DNA of 64,000 bases, taken from the NCBI RefSeq assembly GCF_900162685.1, contig NZ_LT727828.1:2344235-2408234 (forward strand), in the 5' to 3' direction. Position 1 is the first letter of the stretch. Each line of letters begins with the position of its first letter. This document shows, piece by piece, positions 26,449-35,374 of the stretch. Origin of the DNA: Terribacillus halophilus. GTDB taxonomy: Bacteria; Bacillota; Bacilli; Bacillales; Amphibacillaceae. Below the pieces are notes generated by a model, which was not told the origin of the DNA, ran no database searches, and saw nothing but the letters and a program-made list of their open reading frames with translations. Made by a program: the position numbers and the translations under genes.

Positions 26449-26609
26449 ATTTTGTGCACCTCTCCTTCTGTTATTACCATTTACCGATTATTGCATAACT
26501 AAACCTGCTTATCGTTTAGGAAATTGTTTGTCAAGACTAGTCTGCAAACTGCATATATGACATAATATAACAAAAAGAGAGAATAAAAACAGTTGACGGG
26601 GGATAACTG

Positions 26610-27173
26610 ATGAGACCAGAATTGACACGCACAACAGATGCAGATGCTTTTTTGGATTATTACTGGCTGAAAGAAGAACTCATACAATTCTGCCGCGAAA
26701 ATGATTTGCCGGTTTCCGGCTCTAAAATGGAGCTTAGTGCTAGAATTGAGCATTTTTTAAGAAGTCGCATGGTAGAAAAGAAACTTACTAAAAAAAGACC
26801 TCGAAATAAAAAACGATCCAATCAACCACTCAGCCGTTCCACTATCATTACCGAAGACCATCGCTGCAGCCAAGCTGTACGCACATTCTTCAAGCAGGAG
26901 ATTGGACCGCATTTTCATTTCTCTACCTATATCCAGCAATATTTCCGAGTGAATGCTGGTAAAACCTATCAAGATGCAATTGATGCATGGCATGAAGAAG
27001 AAAAGAAACATCAGCAGGGTTCCACATCCAAGAAAATAATTGCACCGCGGAGTGAGTATAACCGATTTATCCGAGCACTCTTCACGGATACGGTAAACAG
27101 AGAAACAGAACGTGAACAAGCAATTGACACTTGGACCAACAATAATGACGAGCCTTATTCTCATAGTACTTAA
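26610..27173 (+). CDS. SAP-domain protein with DUF6434-like C-terminus
   Basis: A 187-residue basic protein. Residues about 18-52 form a SAP motif (WLKEELIQFCRENDLP then GSKMELSARIEHFL), a helix-extended-helix DNA-binding unit. A strongly basic linker follows (KKLTKKRPRNKKRS), then a C-terminal domain (about 80-165) with QAVRTFFKQEIGPHFHFST and YQDAIDAWHEEEKK, as in the SAP/DUF6434 proteins of Firmicutes. Function is not known; DNA binding is inferred from the motif and charge. GGGGG precedes the ATG. Single gene with terminator. Confidence 0.85.
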   Translation: MRPELTRTTDADAFLDYYWLKEELIQFCRENDLPVSGSKMELSARIEHFLRSRMVEKKLTKKRPRNKKRSNQPLSRSTIITEDHRCSQAVRTFFKQEIGPHFHFSTYIQQYFRVNAGKTYQDAIDAWHEEEKKHQQGSTSKKIIAPRSEYNRFIRALFTDTVNRETEREQAIDTWTNNNDEPYSHST

Positions 27174-27189
27174 GACTATAGATGTAATA

Positions 27190-27219
27190 CCTCTTTGTTT
27201 GTTTAAAGAGGTTATTTTT
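27190..27219 (+). terminator. Intrinsic terminator after the SAP-domain gene
   Basis: CCTCTTT pairs with AAAGAGG around a short T-rich loop, followed by TTATTTTT. Confidence 0.7.
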
Positions 27220-27221
27220 GT

Positions 27222-27463
27222 ATGGCTGAAAGAACTCATGAAGATAAGAATGTACGTTGCTGAAAGGTACCGCGTACCAGCATGCATTCGAGGACATGCT
27301 GCAAGCTTATCAAAATCTGATGCAGCACTTATTACGTTTTCCGAAAGCAGTGCAAATAGAAATGGTAACCGTAACTAGAGAAAAAACAGAAAGATTCAAG
27401 ACACCCTCCCTTTTTTTACGTACTAAAAAAGCTCCTCCTTTAGGAGAAGCTTTTTTCACGTAA
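27222..27463 (+). pseudogene. Possible small frameshifted ORF of unknown function
   Basis: An ATG at 27222, with AAAGAGG 10 nt before it, opens a 13-codon frame ending in TGA at 27261-27263. A -1 shift at 27257 continues into a 68-codon frame with good coding character (GTAYQHAFEDMLQAYQNL, RFPKAVQIEMVTVTREK). A single missing base could account for both, giving an ancestral protein of about 80 residues. The 3' end runs through the hemY terminator, and the AAAGAGG is also part of a terminator arm, so this is weak. I do not recognise a family. Confidence 0.22.
27425..27456. terminator. Intrinsic terminator after hemY
   Basis: AAAAAAGCT and AAGCTTTTTT flank a CTCC/GGAG stem; it overlaps the hemY stop on the minus strand. 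Confidence 0.7.
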
Positions 27464-28861
27464 GTAAGCAAGTACATTCTGCACGGCTTGTTCACCGCTG
27501 TCAATACAATCCGGAATACCAATTCCGTCGTAGGAACCACCTGCCAAGTATACCCCTGGAAGATGGATTGCCATGTTTGCCCGTACGTCTGCAACCCGCT
27601 GCAAATGACCGACAACGTATTGCGGCATTGCTTGTTTCCAGCGACTGACGACCGAAAAGAGCGGCTTGCTTTTTATTCTCATTATTTTATTCAAGTCTTT
27701 TAACGCAATCTGGACGATTTCATCATCAGATAGATCCACTACACCACTATCATCTGGTCTGCCGACGTAGCAGCGGAGCATCACTTTGCCTTCTGGCGTT
27801 GTGCCTTCCCACTTTTTATGTGTCCAGGTACAAGCAGTGATGCGATATTTGCTATTACGAGAGATAACAAAGCCTGTTCCATCGATATCTTTCTTAATTG
27901 CAGAAGCATCAAATGTCATCGCAACCGTGGCAACAGAGGTTGCTTTCATTTCTTTTAGCTGCTCCATGAAATCATACTGGCTCAGCATGCGCTGAACAGC
28001 AAAGAAAGGCGAAGCGAGCACAGCAGCATCAGCTCGGAAGACTTCTCCATTGCCTAGCAGCAAGTGATAATGATCCGCTTTGCGCTCAATATGGTCAACA
28101 CTCGTATCCAGCTGGACAGTGCCAGGTTCAAGCTGCGCTTCCAGACCTTCTACCAATGACTGCAAACCATTTTTTAAAGAAAGAAATGCTCCCGGAGGCT
28201 TAACATCTTTTTTCTGTTTCGGCGGCTTCGGCATCGTCGCCTGCAGGCCTTTGACTACACTGCCATACTGCTGTTCCAACTCATAAAACTTTGGATATGT
28301 AGCCATTATACTCAGTTCATCGATATCTCCAGCATATACACCAGACAAAAGCGGCTCCAGCACATTCACGACTAGTTCGTCACCAAAACGGCGGCGGAAG
28401 AATAACCCCATAGATTGATCCTGCATCTTTTTCCCCTTAGGCAGCATCGGTTCAACGCTAATGCGCGCTTTTCCTTTTGTGGATAACAGACGCGATTGAT
28501 AATATGGTTTCAAGTCGGTCGGAACACCCATGAATGCACGTTTAGGCATCTTGTGCAGCTTCTTACCAGCAAGGATATACGATTGTCCCGTATTGTTGCG
28601 TATAAGATCCTTTTCCATGCCAATATCATGAATCAGGCGAGACGCAGATTCTTTACGTGCTAAAAAGGAGTCTGGTCCTCGCTCAATTGTAAATCCGTCT
28701 TTTTTTAGTGTATTAATCTTCCCGCCAAGACTGCTAGATGCTTCAAACAGCTTCACTTCATAATCAAGACGATATGCACGAATCTGTTTCTGCAAGTAAT
28801 AGGCAGTCGTCAGTCCGGCTATGCCGCCTCCAATGATCGCAATTTGTTTTTTATCAGCCAT
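27440..28861 (-). CDS. hemY: Coproporphyrinogen III oxidase HemY (CgoX)
   Basis: FAD enzyme oxidising coproporphyrinogen III to coproporphyrin III in the Gram-positive coproporphyrin-dependent heme pathway. The 473-residue protein starts near the dinucleotide loop [18 protein letters not shown], has [20 protein letters not shown] typical of protoporphyrinogen-oxidase-type enzymes, and ends with the FAD motif [18 protein letters not shown]. The frame opens at TTG 28870, but the ATG at 28861 overlaps the hemH stop by 8 bp and is favoured. It is the last gene of hemE-hemH-hemY. Confidence 0.95.
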   Translation of the reverse strand: MADKKQIAIIGGGIAGLTTAYYLQKQIRAYRLDYEVKLFEASSSLGGKINTLKKDGFTIERGPDSFLARKESASRLIHDIGMEKDLIRNNTGQSYILAGKKLHKMPKRAFMGVPTDLKPYYQSRLLSTKGKARISVEPMLPKGKKMQDQSMGLFFRRRFGDELVVNVLEPLLSGVYAGDIDELSIMATYPKFYELEQQYGSVVKGLQATMPKPPKQKKDVKPPGAFLSLKNGLQSLVEGLEAQLEPGTVQLDTSVDHIERKADHYHLLLGNGEVFRADAAVLASPFFAVQRMLSQYDFMEQLKEMKATSVATVAMTFDASAIKKDIDGTGFVISRNSKYRITACTWTHKKWEGTTPEGKVMLRCYVGRPDDSGVVDLSDDEIVQIALKDLNKIMRIKSKPLFSVVSRWKQAMPQYVVGHLQRVADVRANMAIHLPGVYLAGGSYDGIGIPDCIDSGEQAVQNVLAYLREKSFS

Positions 28862-29801
28862 GGCGCTCAACTCTTGCCTGCTGTTCCAATACCACCTTCG
28901 CTAATGTATTGATGAATAGCTGGTCTGTGTTTGGCATAGCAGGACGATAGTATTTTGCACCTAGTTCGTCACATACGACCTTACATTCATAGTCATTATC
29001 ATAAAGCACTTCTAAATGGTCCGTAATAAAGCCAACTGGCGCATAAACAAAGGAACGGTAGCCTTTTTGCTCATAAAGCTCGCGTGTAAGGTCTTGTACA
29101 TCTGGTCCAAGCCATGGATCTGGTGTATTACCTTCACTCTGCCAGCCAAGTTCTACATTCTTAATACCAGTTTGTTCTTGAATCAAATCAGCAGTGCGTT
29201 TCAGCTGATCAGGGTATGGATCGCCATTTTGCAAAATTTTCTCCGGCAAGCTGTGTGCAGATACTATTAGTGCTGCTTTCTCACGCTCTTCTTTTTCCAT
29301 ACCTGCAAAGATTTCCGCGATATTATCAGACCAGTATTTGATGAAACCTGGTTCATCATACCAGCTTTCGACAGAAGTAATCTGCAAGTTGCCAGCTTCT
29401 TGTGCTGCTTTATGGGCACGTTCATTGTAAGATTTTACACTGAATGTACTGTAATGCGGTGCCAAAACGATAGAGATAGCTTCTGTAATACCATCGGCTG
29501 CCATTTTTGCTACACCTTCCTCAATGAAAGGTTCAATATGCTTCAAGCCAAGATATGCTTTGAATTCAATCACATCTTGGTATTTGTTCAAAGCTGTCTC
29601 TAAAGCTTGAGCTTGCTCTTCTGTAATACGTGCAAGCGGGGAAATACCGCCGATTGCTTTATAACGGCTAGTTAAGTCCTCCAGCATTTCAGGTGTCGGC
29701 TTACGTCCATGCCGAATATCTGTATAATAACGTTCAATATCTTCTTCTTTATATGGCGTACCGTACGCCATTACAAGTAAACCAACTGTTTTCTTTGCCA
29801 T
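28854..29801 (-). CDS. hemH: Coproporphyrin ferrochelatase HemH (CpfC)
   Basis: Inserts iron into coproporphyrin III to make coproheme. The 315-residue soluble monomer begins [20 protein letters not shown] and shows the family motifs [24 protein letters not shown] with the active-site His, and the Glu in [12 protein letters not shown]. Length is that of Bacillus ferrochelatases (about 310). It follows hemE by 15 bp and overlaps hemY by 8 bp, so the three are an operon. Confidence 0.96.
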   Translation of the reverse strand: MAKKTVGLLVMAYGTPYKEEDIERYYTDIRHGRKPTPEMLEDLTSRYKAIGGISPLARITEEQAQALETALNKYQDVIEFKAYLGLKHIEPFIEEGVAKMAADGITEAISIVLAPHYSTFSVKSYNERAHKAAQEAGNLQITSVESWYDEPGFIKYWSDNIAEIFAGMEKEEREKAALIVSAHSLPEKILQNGDPYPDQLKRTADLIQEQTGIKNVELGWQSEGNTPDPWLGPDVQDLTRELYEQKGYRSFVYAPVGFITDHLEVLYDNDYECKVVCDELGAKYYRPAMPNTDQLFINTLAKVVLEQQARVERHG

Positions 29802-29816
29802 GTCTTACACCTCTGG

Positions 29817-30866
29817 TTATAGAATTGAGTTTTGTTTTGCAGAATACGAATGAATGAAGGCAGTCAGCTTCTTCAGAACACTTGGGCTTATTTCCGGCGT
29901 CACGCCATGTCCAAGATTGAATACATGCGGACCAGCTTGGCGGCCCTGGTCCAAGATGTCCTTCGTACGCTCCTCCAGTACATTCCAATCGCTTGTGAGG
30001 AAAGCTGGATCAAGATTGCCTTGCAAGGTTTTCGTAATACCTTTGTTTCTTGCTTCTTTAATGGAAAGTCTCCAATCCAGTCCAATAACATCTACCGGCA
30101 GATCGTTCCATTCCAAGATTTGATGACTAGCACCTACTCCAAACAATATAAGCGGAACATTCAATTCACGAAGTGATTGGAAAATATGTTCCATTGTCGG
30201 CTTAATAAATGTGCGGTAATCTGCAGCATTTAATGCGCCGACCCATGAATCAAAAATTTGAATAGCAGAAGCGCCAGCCTTCACTTGGGCTTTCGCATAC
30301 GTAATAGAAACTTCTGCGAGTTTATCCATTAAAGCAAACCATGCTGCCGGGTCGCTATACATAAGCGATTTTGTCTTATGATAGTTTTTAGATGGTCCCC
30401 CTTCAATCATATAGCTCGCTAGTGTGAATGGTGCACCGGAAAATCCAATTAACGGCACTTCCAGCTGTTCTTCTGTCAGCAGCTTGATCGTTTCCAGAAT
30501 ATAAGGGATATCTCGATCCGGATCTAAACTCCCTAGTTTTTCTATATCCTGAAGATTCCGCACAGGGTTAGCAATTACTGGGCCAATACCCGATTTAATA
30601 TCAACATCCACGCCAATACCAGGCAATGGTGTCATAATATCCTTATAGAGGATTGCTGCATCGACATTATATTGTTCGACTGGCAGTCTTGTCACATAAG
30701 CTGCAAGCTCAGGCTGATGCGTAATTTCAAACAAGGAATATTTCTCTTTTAATTCCCGATATTCTTTCTGCGATCTACCTGCTTGACGCATGTACCATAC
30801 AGGTGTGTAATCCGTCGCTTCTCCACGGAAAGCACGCAGTATCGTATCATTTTTGATCTTAGACAT
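29817..30866 (-). CDS. hemE: Uroporphyrinogen decarboxylase HemE
   Basis: Decarboxylates uroporphyrinogen III to coproporphyrinogen III. The 349-residue protein has the N-terminal signature [18 protein letters not shown], the second signature [17 protein letters not shown] and the C-terminal [10 protein letters not shown]. The frame extends to 30890, but AAAGGAGAACG lies 7-8 nt before the ATG at 30866. First gene of hemEHY; pbpF lies upstream on the same strand, the same order as in B. subtilis. Confidence 0.96.
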   Translation of the reverse strand: MSKIKNDTILRAFRGEATDYTPVWYMRQAGRSQKEYRELKEKYSLFEITHQPELAAYVTRLPVEQYNVDAAILYKDIMTPLPGIGVDVDIKSGIGPVIANPVRNLQDIEKLGSLDPDRDIPYILETIKLLTEEQLEVPLIGFSGAPFTLASYMIEGGPSKNYHKTKSLMYSDPAAWFALMDKLAEVSITYAKAQVKAGASAIQIFDSWVGALNAADYRTFIKPTMEHIFQSLRELNVPLILFGVGASHQILEWNDLPVDVIGLDWRLSIKEARNKGITKTLQGNLDPAFLTSDWNVLEERTKDILDQGRQAGPHVFNLGHGVTPEISPSVLKKLTAFIHSYSAKQNSIL

Positions 30867-30991
30867 AATCGTTCTCCTTTGTCTCCTCATTATCCGTTTC
30901 CAACTATACGAAATTTTATGAGCATTTGTATAGCGATTGACTCATAAAAAAAGCTATTTTTTGAAGAATTGTGTCAGAGTCGTGAAATTCG

Positions 30992-33175
30992 TCAGAATCC
31001 GAATCCAGACAAGACAGTATGGTTGGATTCTGTGCCGCTTTCATCTGTCAGCGGATTGAAAGGCACTACATAATAAGAAGTATCTTTCAGCAAGCTGACT
31101 TTATCTACTGTGTATGATCCCTTGCCCTGTACTTCCCCTATTTTCTCCGCGCCGTCATCGGTTTCTTTGTAGACATGATACACAATTCGTTTATCATCAC
31201 TTGCCGTCCATGTCAGATCAGCATTAACGATACGCAGACCTCCAAAACCATAGTCGATGGAAGCATCCGTTATCGTCGGCAGCTCGACCGGTCCGCCAAT
31301 ATCCTCGGCATTTTCCGGTTTTTCGAAACTAGATGATATCGTCCGATACTGTGATACTTGGCGCAAAATCGATTTTGTCAGTGCAGTCGGTTTTGAGCTG
31401 CCGCTTTCAAGGTAGTTGTCTTCTGAAGAATTATCATAGCCCATCCAGCTGACCGCCACGAATTCCGGCGTGTAACCGGCAAACCAGGCATCCTTATCCT
31501 TACCCTCTACTAAAGGATGCTGTGTGGTCCCTGTTTTCCCAGCCAAGGCACCGTAATAAGTGCCAGCAGTTCCAGTTCCGCCTGTAATGACACCTTGCAG
31601 CATACGTGTCATATCCCATGCAGTTTGTTCCGAGAATACTTGTTCAGTCTGCGGTTCCGCATTGTAAGCTGCCTCTCCGTTTCGATCATAGATAACATTA
31701 ATGGACTGCGCTTCAATCCATTGTCCTTCATGTGCAAACGTTCGGAAACCTTCCGCAATCTGAAGCGGCGTTAGTCCTTTCTCAAGTCCGCCCAAGGCAA
31801 TAGAAAGGCCTTTGTCCTCTGGCAGCTCAATTTGCATTTTTTCCAGATAAGACTTGCTTGTCTTTATACCAATTTGGTCAAGCAGCCAAACCGCCGTCGT
31901 ATTTTTCGACTCCTGCAGTGCTTCGTACATCGTAATGTCGCCCTCATACTCATCGTTATAATTGGATACTTTGTACTTACCGCCATCATACGACTTCTTC
32001 TCATCCGGCAGTTCGCTGTACGGATTATAATCCCCTGTTTCCAACGCTGGTCCATAAACAGCTAGAGGCTTCATAACAGATCCTGGCTGCCGCTGTACCG
32101 TAACGCGGTTTAAATCACCATATTCAAACTTACGCGCTCCAGCCGCTGCTACGATTTTACCTGACTTTTGGTCGAGCATGACAAACGCTCCTTGGATACC
32201 TTCTGATGAGCCATTAAAATACGTATCGTCCTGCATCGTTTTGTACGCTGTGCGCTGAATATCTTCATCTACGTTTACCACAATCCGATATCCGCCTGTA
32301 CGCAATTCTTCAAGAGAAAGGTCATATTTTTCTTTCGCTTCCTCTGCAACCAAATCAATATAACTTTCAATCCATGGACGTTCTTGCTCCTCTTTCGGCT
32401 CTGTTACGCCGAGATCTTCTGCTTGGGCAGCTTCCTTCTCTTCAGTCGTAATATAACCGTGTTCTTCCATTTCTTCTAGTACTAAATTTCGTCTTTCCTT
32501 CGCCAAATCCGGATTATTATTCGGCGAGTAAGTATTTGGTGCCTTTGACAAAGCTGCCAGCATGGCGCTTTCCGAAAGTGTCAAATCACTGGCGCTTTTA
32601 TTGTAATAATAGTTAGCTGCTGACTCAATTCCATAAAGACCGTGCGCAAAATAAATTTCATTCAAATAATATTCAAGAATATGCTTCTTTGTGTAATGAC
32701 GCTCCAAGTAGACAGCAGCCATCGCTTCCTTCGCTTTACGCGTAAACGTCTTGTCATTTTTAAAGAATAGATTCTTAGCTGTCTGCTGTGTGATTGTACT
32801 TCCGCCTTCTACTTTGCTTAATGCAATGATATCCCGGTACAATGCTCGGGCAGTTGCACGGAGGTCAATCCCGTGGTGTTCGTAAAAACGTGCATCTTCA
32901 ATTGAGACGAATGCATTTTTCACATGATCCGAAATCTTATCAAACTTCACCGGCTCCCGGTTTTCTTCATAAAATTCCGCAATTACTTCTCCGTCTTGAT
33001 TCTCGACTGTTGAAGCAGCTTTCAACGTTAAATCTTCTTTATCAATAACGAGTCTTCCCCCGAAAAAGAGCAGGATATAGGCAGCGGTCACGAGTGCGAG
33101 CACGATACCTGCTCCGAAAAGATAAAACGTCTTCCGGCGCATACGCATTCGCAATTTATGTTCTGATCGTTTCAT
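30992..33175 (-). CDS. pbpF: Class A penicillin-binding protein (PBP1A family, PbpF-like)
   Basis: Bifunctional peptidoglycan synthase outside the membrane. The 727-residue protein has a basic cytosolic N terminus, one membrane anchor (about 15-38), a glycosyltransferase-51 domain with EDARFYEHHG and the GGSTITQQTAKNLF motif, then a transpeptidase domain with SVMK (in QRQPGSVMKPLAVYG), SKN and KTGTT motifs. A fibronectin-III-like segment ends the protein (about 620-720). The frame opens at 33211, but GAGGTG about 12 nt before the ATG at 33175 favours that start. Position upstream of hemE agrees with B. subtilis pbpF. Confidence 0.93.
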   Translation of the reverse strand: MKRSEHKLRMRMRRKTFYLFGAGIVLALVTAAYILLFFGGRLVIDKEDLTLKAASTVENQDGEVIAEFYEENREPVKFDKISDHVKNAFVSIEDARFYEHHGIDLRATARALYRDIIALSKVEGGSTITQQTAKNLFFKNDKTFTRKAKEAMAAVYLERHYTKKHILEYYLNEIYFAHGLYGIESAANYYYNKSASDLTLSESAMLAALSKAPNTYSPNNNPDLAKERRNLVLEEMEEHGYITTEEKEAAQAEDLGVTEPKEEQERPWIESYIDLVAEEAKEKYDLSLEELRTGGYRIVVNVDEDIQRTAYKTMQDDTYFNGSSEGIQGAFVMLDQKSGKIVAAAGARKFEYGDLNRVTVQRQPGSVMKPLAVYGPALETGDYNPYSELPDEKKSYDGGKYKVSNYNDEYEGDITMYEALQESKNTTAVWLLDQIGIKTSKSYLEKMQIELPEDKGLSIALGGLEKGLTPLQIAEGFRTFAHEGQWIEAQSINVIYDRNGEAAYNAEPQTEQVFSEQTAWDMTRMLQGVITGGTGTAGTYYGALAGKTGTTQHPLVEGKDKDAWFAGYTPEFVAVSWMGYDNSSEDNYLESGSSKPTALTKSILRQVSQYRTISSSFEKPENAEDIGGPVELPTITDASIDYGFGGLRIVNADLTWTASDDKRIVYHVYKETDDGAEKIGEVQGKGSYTVDKVSLLKDTSYYVVPFNPLTDESGTESNHTVLSGFGF

Positions 33176-33340
33176 TATGTTTCTTTCACCTCTTACGTAT
33201 CCCCATGTCATTGTATAGCTTTATTATACGACAATTTATGCCATTTACCCATTATTCCTTACAAAGGCAGGACACTGCTTGCTTTTGAATGGGAACAATT
33301 GCTAAACTGACTCTAACATACTACCGGGAGGATGAATAGA

Positions 33341-33838
33341 ATGGTCGCATATTTCACCAATGGTACAACTGATTTTCTTCGTAAGCTAAAAGCACAGGAA
33401 ACAGCTAAGGTTTGGGTGCTAGAAGGTGCTGAAGGCGCACTTGCTTACACAGAGGAGCCTAATGCTGCAAGCTTTACTTCCCCACGCGCGTATGAACAAG
33501 TAATTGGAACAGGAGAGCTTCCTGATAAAGGATATATTGCAATTAATAATATCCCAGTAACGGATGAAGGAAGACCACTATTTGAAGATATGTTCAAGCG
33601 CCGAGCAGGTAAAATTGACCAGACCCCAGGTTTTCATGCACTCCGTGTCCTAAGACCGCAATCTGGCAATACATATCTTGTGTTAACAGCTTGGGAATCA
33701 ATGCAGCACTTTGAAGACTGGAAACAATCAGAAGCCTTCCAGCATGCACATAAAAAAGATGTTGACCAGCCAAAAAAACCACCATTTAGCGGCGGACCTG
33801 CTTATGTTACTACTTATCATATCGACCACGAAGCATGA
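33341..33838 (+). CDS. hmoB: Heme-degrading monooxygenase HmoB (YhgC)
   Basis: IsdG-like heme monooxygenase. The 165-residue protein matches B. subtilis HmoB in layout: an N-terminal half (MVAYFTNGTTDFLRKL), then the ABM ferredoxin-like domain with RPLFEDMFKRRAGKIDQTPGFHALRVLRPQ and the heme-binding segment TAWESMQHFEDWKQSEAFQHAH. An ATG at 33332 directly abuts GGGAGG, so the ATG at 33341, 9 nt away, is used. It is divergent from pbpF-hemEHY, putting heme breakdown beside heme synthesis. Confidence 0.92.
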   Translation: MVAYFTNGTTDFLRKLKAQETAKVWVLEGAEGALAYTEEPNAASFTSPRAYEQVIGTGELPDKGYIAINNIPVTDEGRPLFEDMFKRRAGKIDQTPGFHALRVLRPQSGNTYLVLTAWESMQHFEDWKQSEAFQHAHKKDVDQPKKPPFSGGPAYVTTYHIDHEA

Positions 33839-33858
33839 GCAAATAAGTACTTCATTAA

Positions 33859-33898
33859 AAAACGGCCTATATGCGACAATATGCATATAGGCCGTTTT
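33859..33898. terminator. Bidirectional intrinsic terminator
   Basis: Perfect 16-bp stem (AAAACGGCCTATATGC 33859-33874 with 33883-33898) between converging hmoB and the PAP2 gene. Confidence 0.88.
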
Positions 33899-33910
33899 CT
33901 ATATTTCAAA

Positions 33911-34564
33911 TCAATAAGAGCGCACTTTCTCTCTTCCAAATTTATACTGAAGCCACTTATAAAGCAGAATCCAGATAATCAGAAAGATTAATCCAAACGA
34001 ATAGCCGCCCAAAATATCTGTTACGTAATGAACACGCAGAACATAGCGGCTCAAGCCGATTAATAAAACAAGAAAACCAGCCACGACAGTGATGGTAAAG
34101 CGCAGCCTTTGCTTTAGATACTTCCAAAGAAAATAGACGATGATACCGTATGTAATGAAAGATACCATCGAGTGACCAGAAGGAAAACTAAACCCTTCTC
34201 CGTCAACGAATGCCAATATAGTAGGTCGTTCTCTTTGTACCATTTTCTTAATAAGAAAATTGAATTGATAACCGAGAGCTGTTGCTGTAAACACAATCCC
34301 TGCTCCGATTAGATCCTTTCTTTTGATCGCTAAAAACAGACCGAATACAAATGCCAACACACTTAAAACCGTACTGGAGCCAAGCTCTGTAATCCAGCGG
34401 AATAAGTCATACCAAAATGTCCCTTCCAAAGTTGCAGGATACGAAGATGTCCATTGGTCAAGTAAAGGTACGGGGTGCAATCTGACATCCATCATTAATA
34501 GGAATGCCAGTATGATGGAGATAGTAAATAGCAATATATATCTTTTTTTGTGTGGAAGTTCCAT
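33911..34564 (-). CDS. PAP2 family membrane phosphatase
   Basis: A 217-residue membrane phosphatase with six hydrophobic segments and all three PAP2 motifs: KKMVQRERP (motif 1), FPSGHSM (motif 2) and SRYVLRVHYVTD (motif 3), placed at the outer face. Likely substrates are lipid phosphates such as undecaprenyl-PP or phosphatidylglycerol-phosphate; YodM is the nearest B. subtilis type by memory. It is a single gene, divergent from the ferritin-like gene. Confidence 0.92.
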   Translation of the reverse strand: MELPHKKRYILLFTISIILAFLLMMDVRLHPVPLLDQWTSSYPATLEGTFWYDLFRWITELGSSTVLSVLAFVFGLFLAIKRKDLIGAGIVFTATALGYQFNFLIKKMVQRERPTILAFVDGEGFSFPSGHSMVSFITYGIIVYFLWKYLKQRLRFTITVVAGFLVLLIGLSRYVLRVHYVTDILGGYSFGLIFLIIWILLYKWLQYKFGREKVRSY

Positions 34565-34663
34565 TATTTCACCTCATCCAGCATTGTACTATGCGTATTG
34601 TTTAGAAAACAAATCAAAGGGGAATATACATGATTAGATAGCCAATCAGAAAGGATGATAAAC

Positions 34664-35125
34664 ATGGCAGACAATATTAGAAAAATCAAAGATGACTCTC
34701 AATTACAGGAACTGATTGATGGCTTGAACGTAGACTTAGCGAATGAATATGCCGCTTCCATCATGTATACAACATACGGCGCAGCTGTTTCCGGCTTATA
34801 CCGCACCGTTTTGAAACCATTCTTCGAGGATGAAATCACAGATGAAATCGGGCATGCGAAGTATTTGGCGGACAAGATTGTAACACTTGGCGGCACGCCT
34901 ACTACTTCTCCAGCAGAAGTACCGTATCATACAGATGTAACAAAAATGCTTACGGAAGCACGTGACGCAGAACAAGCTACAATAGAACGTTACGAAAAGC
35001 GTAAGCAGCAAGCTGAAGATTTGAACATGACCGAGCTTGTTATTAAGTTGGAGGATCTTATCTCCGATGAAACAAATCACCGTGACGAGCTGAATCGCCT
35101 CTTAAGTGACTCTCGTTTATCCTAA
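34664..35125 (+). CDS. Ferritin-like (bacterioferritin-type) protein
   Basis: A 153-residue four-helix protein of the ferritin-like/bacterioferritin superfamily. Candidate di-iron ligands are Glu in NVDLANEYAAS, Glu and His in DEITDEIGHAKYLADK, Glu in RDAEQATIERYE and Glu/His in DETNHRDEL. It may store or detoxify iron. AAAGG abuts an ATG at 34655, so the ATG at 34664 is chosen. Single gene with terminator. Confidence 0.87.
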   Translation: MADNIRKIKDDSQLQELIDGLNVDLANEYAASIMYTTYGAAVSGLYRTVLKPFFEDEITDEIGHAKYLADKIVTLGGTPTTSPAEVPYHTDVTKMLTEARDAEQATIERYEKRKQQAEDLNMTELVIKLEDLISDETNHRDELNRLLSDSRLS

Positions 35126-35162
35126 ACAATAGAAAAGCTGAAACATCCGTGTTTTAGCCATC

Positions 35163-35203
35163 GTCCAAACCATCCTCTTCATTAAAGGTGGTTTGGACTT
35201 TTT
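35163..35203 (+). terminator. Intrinsic terminator after the ferritin-like gene
   Basis: Perfect 10-bp stem GTCCAAACCA/TGGTTTGGAC (35163-35172 with 35189-35198) followed by five T residues. Confidence 0.8.
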
Positions 35204-35336
35204 ATTACAATAAAATGGGATACAGAGCAGTGTTTCCAATCAGTCTCCCCTATTAAGTGTTATAGGCAGACTACTTTCTAGATCCTCTCACATCTTGTTT
35301 TCTGAATAAAGTAATTATTAGAGTGTAGAGTTATGC

Positions 35337-35342
35337 TATACT
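35337..35342 (+). promoter_or_regulatory. Extended -10 element before the M20 amidohydrolase gene
   Basis: TGC then TATACT, 32 bp before the chosen ATG. The -35 region (AT-rich, around 35314) is a poor match. Confidence 0.4.
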
Positions 35343-35374
35343 GGACTTATTTCATATTAGGAGGCGGGTTTCGT

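Noticed and set aside
27112-27378. 88-codon plus-strand frame overlapping the SAP gene end
   Set aside because: It starts inside the SAP gene, crosses its terminator and has no ribosome binding site or family; it conflicts with the other frames in the same spacer.
30937-30985. A-run/T-run hairpin after pbpF as a terminator
   Set aside because: Only an AT stem (AAAAAA/TTTTTT) without GC pairs, too weak to call.
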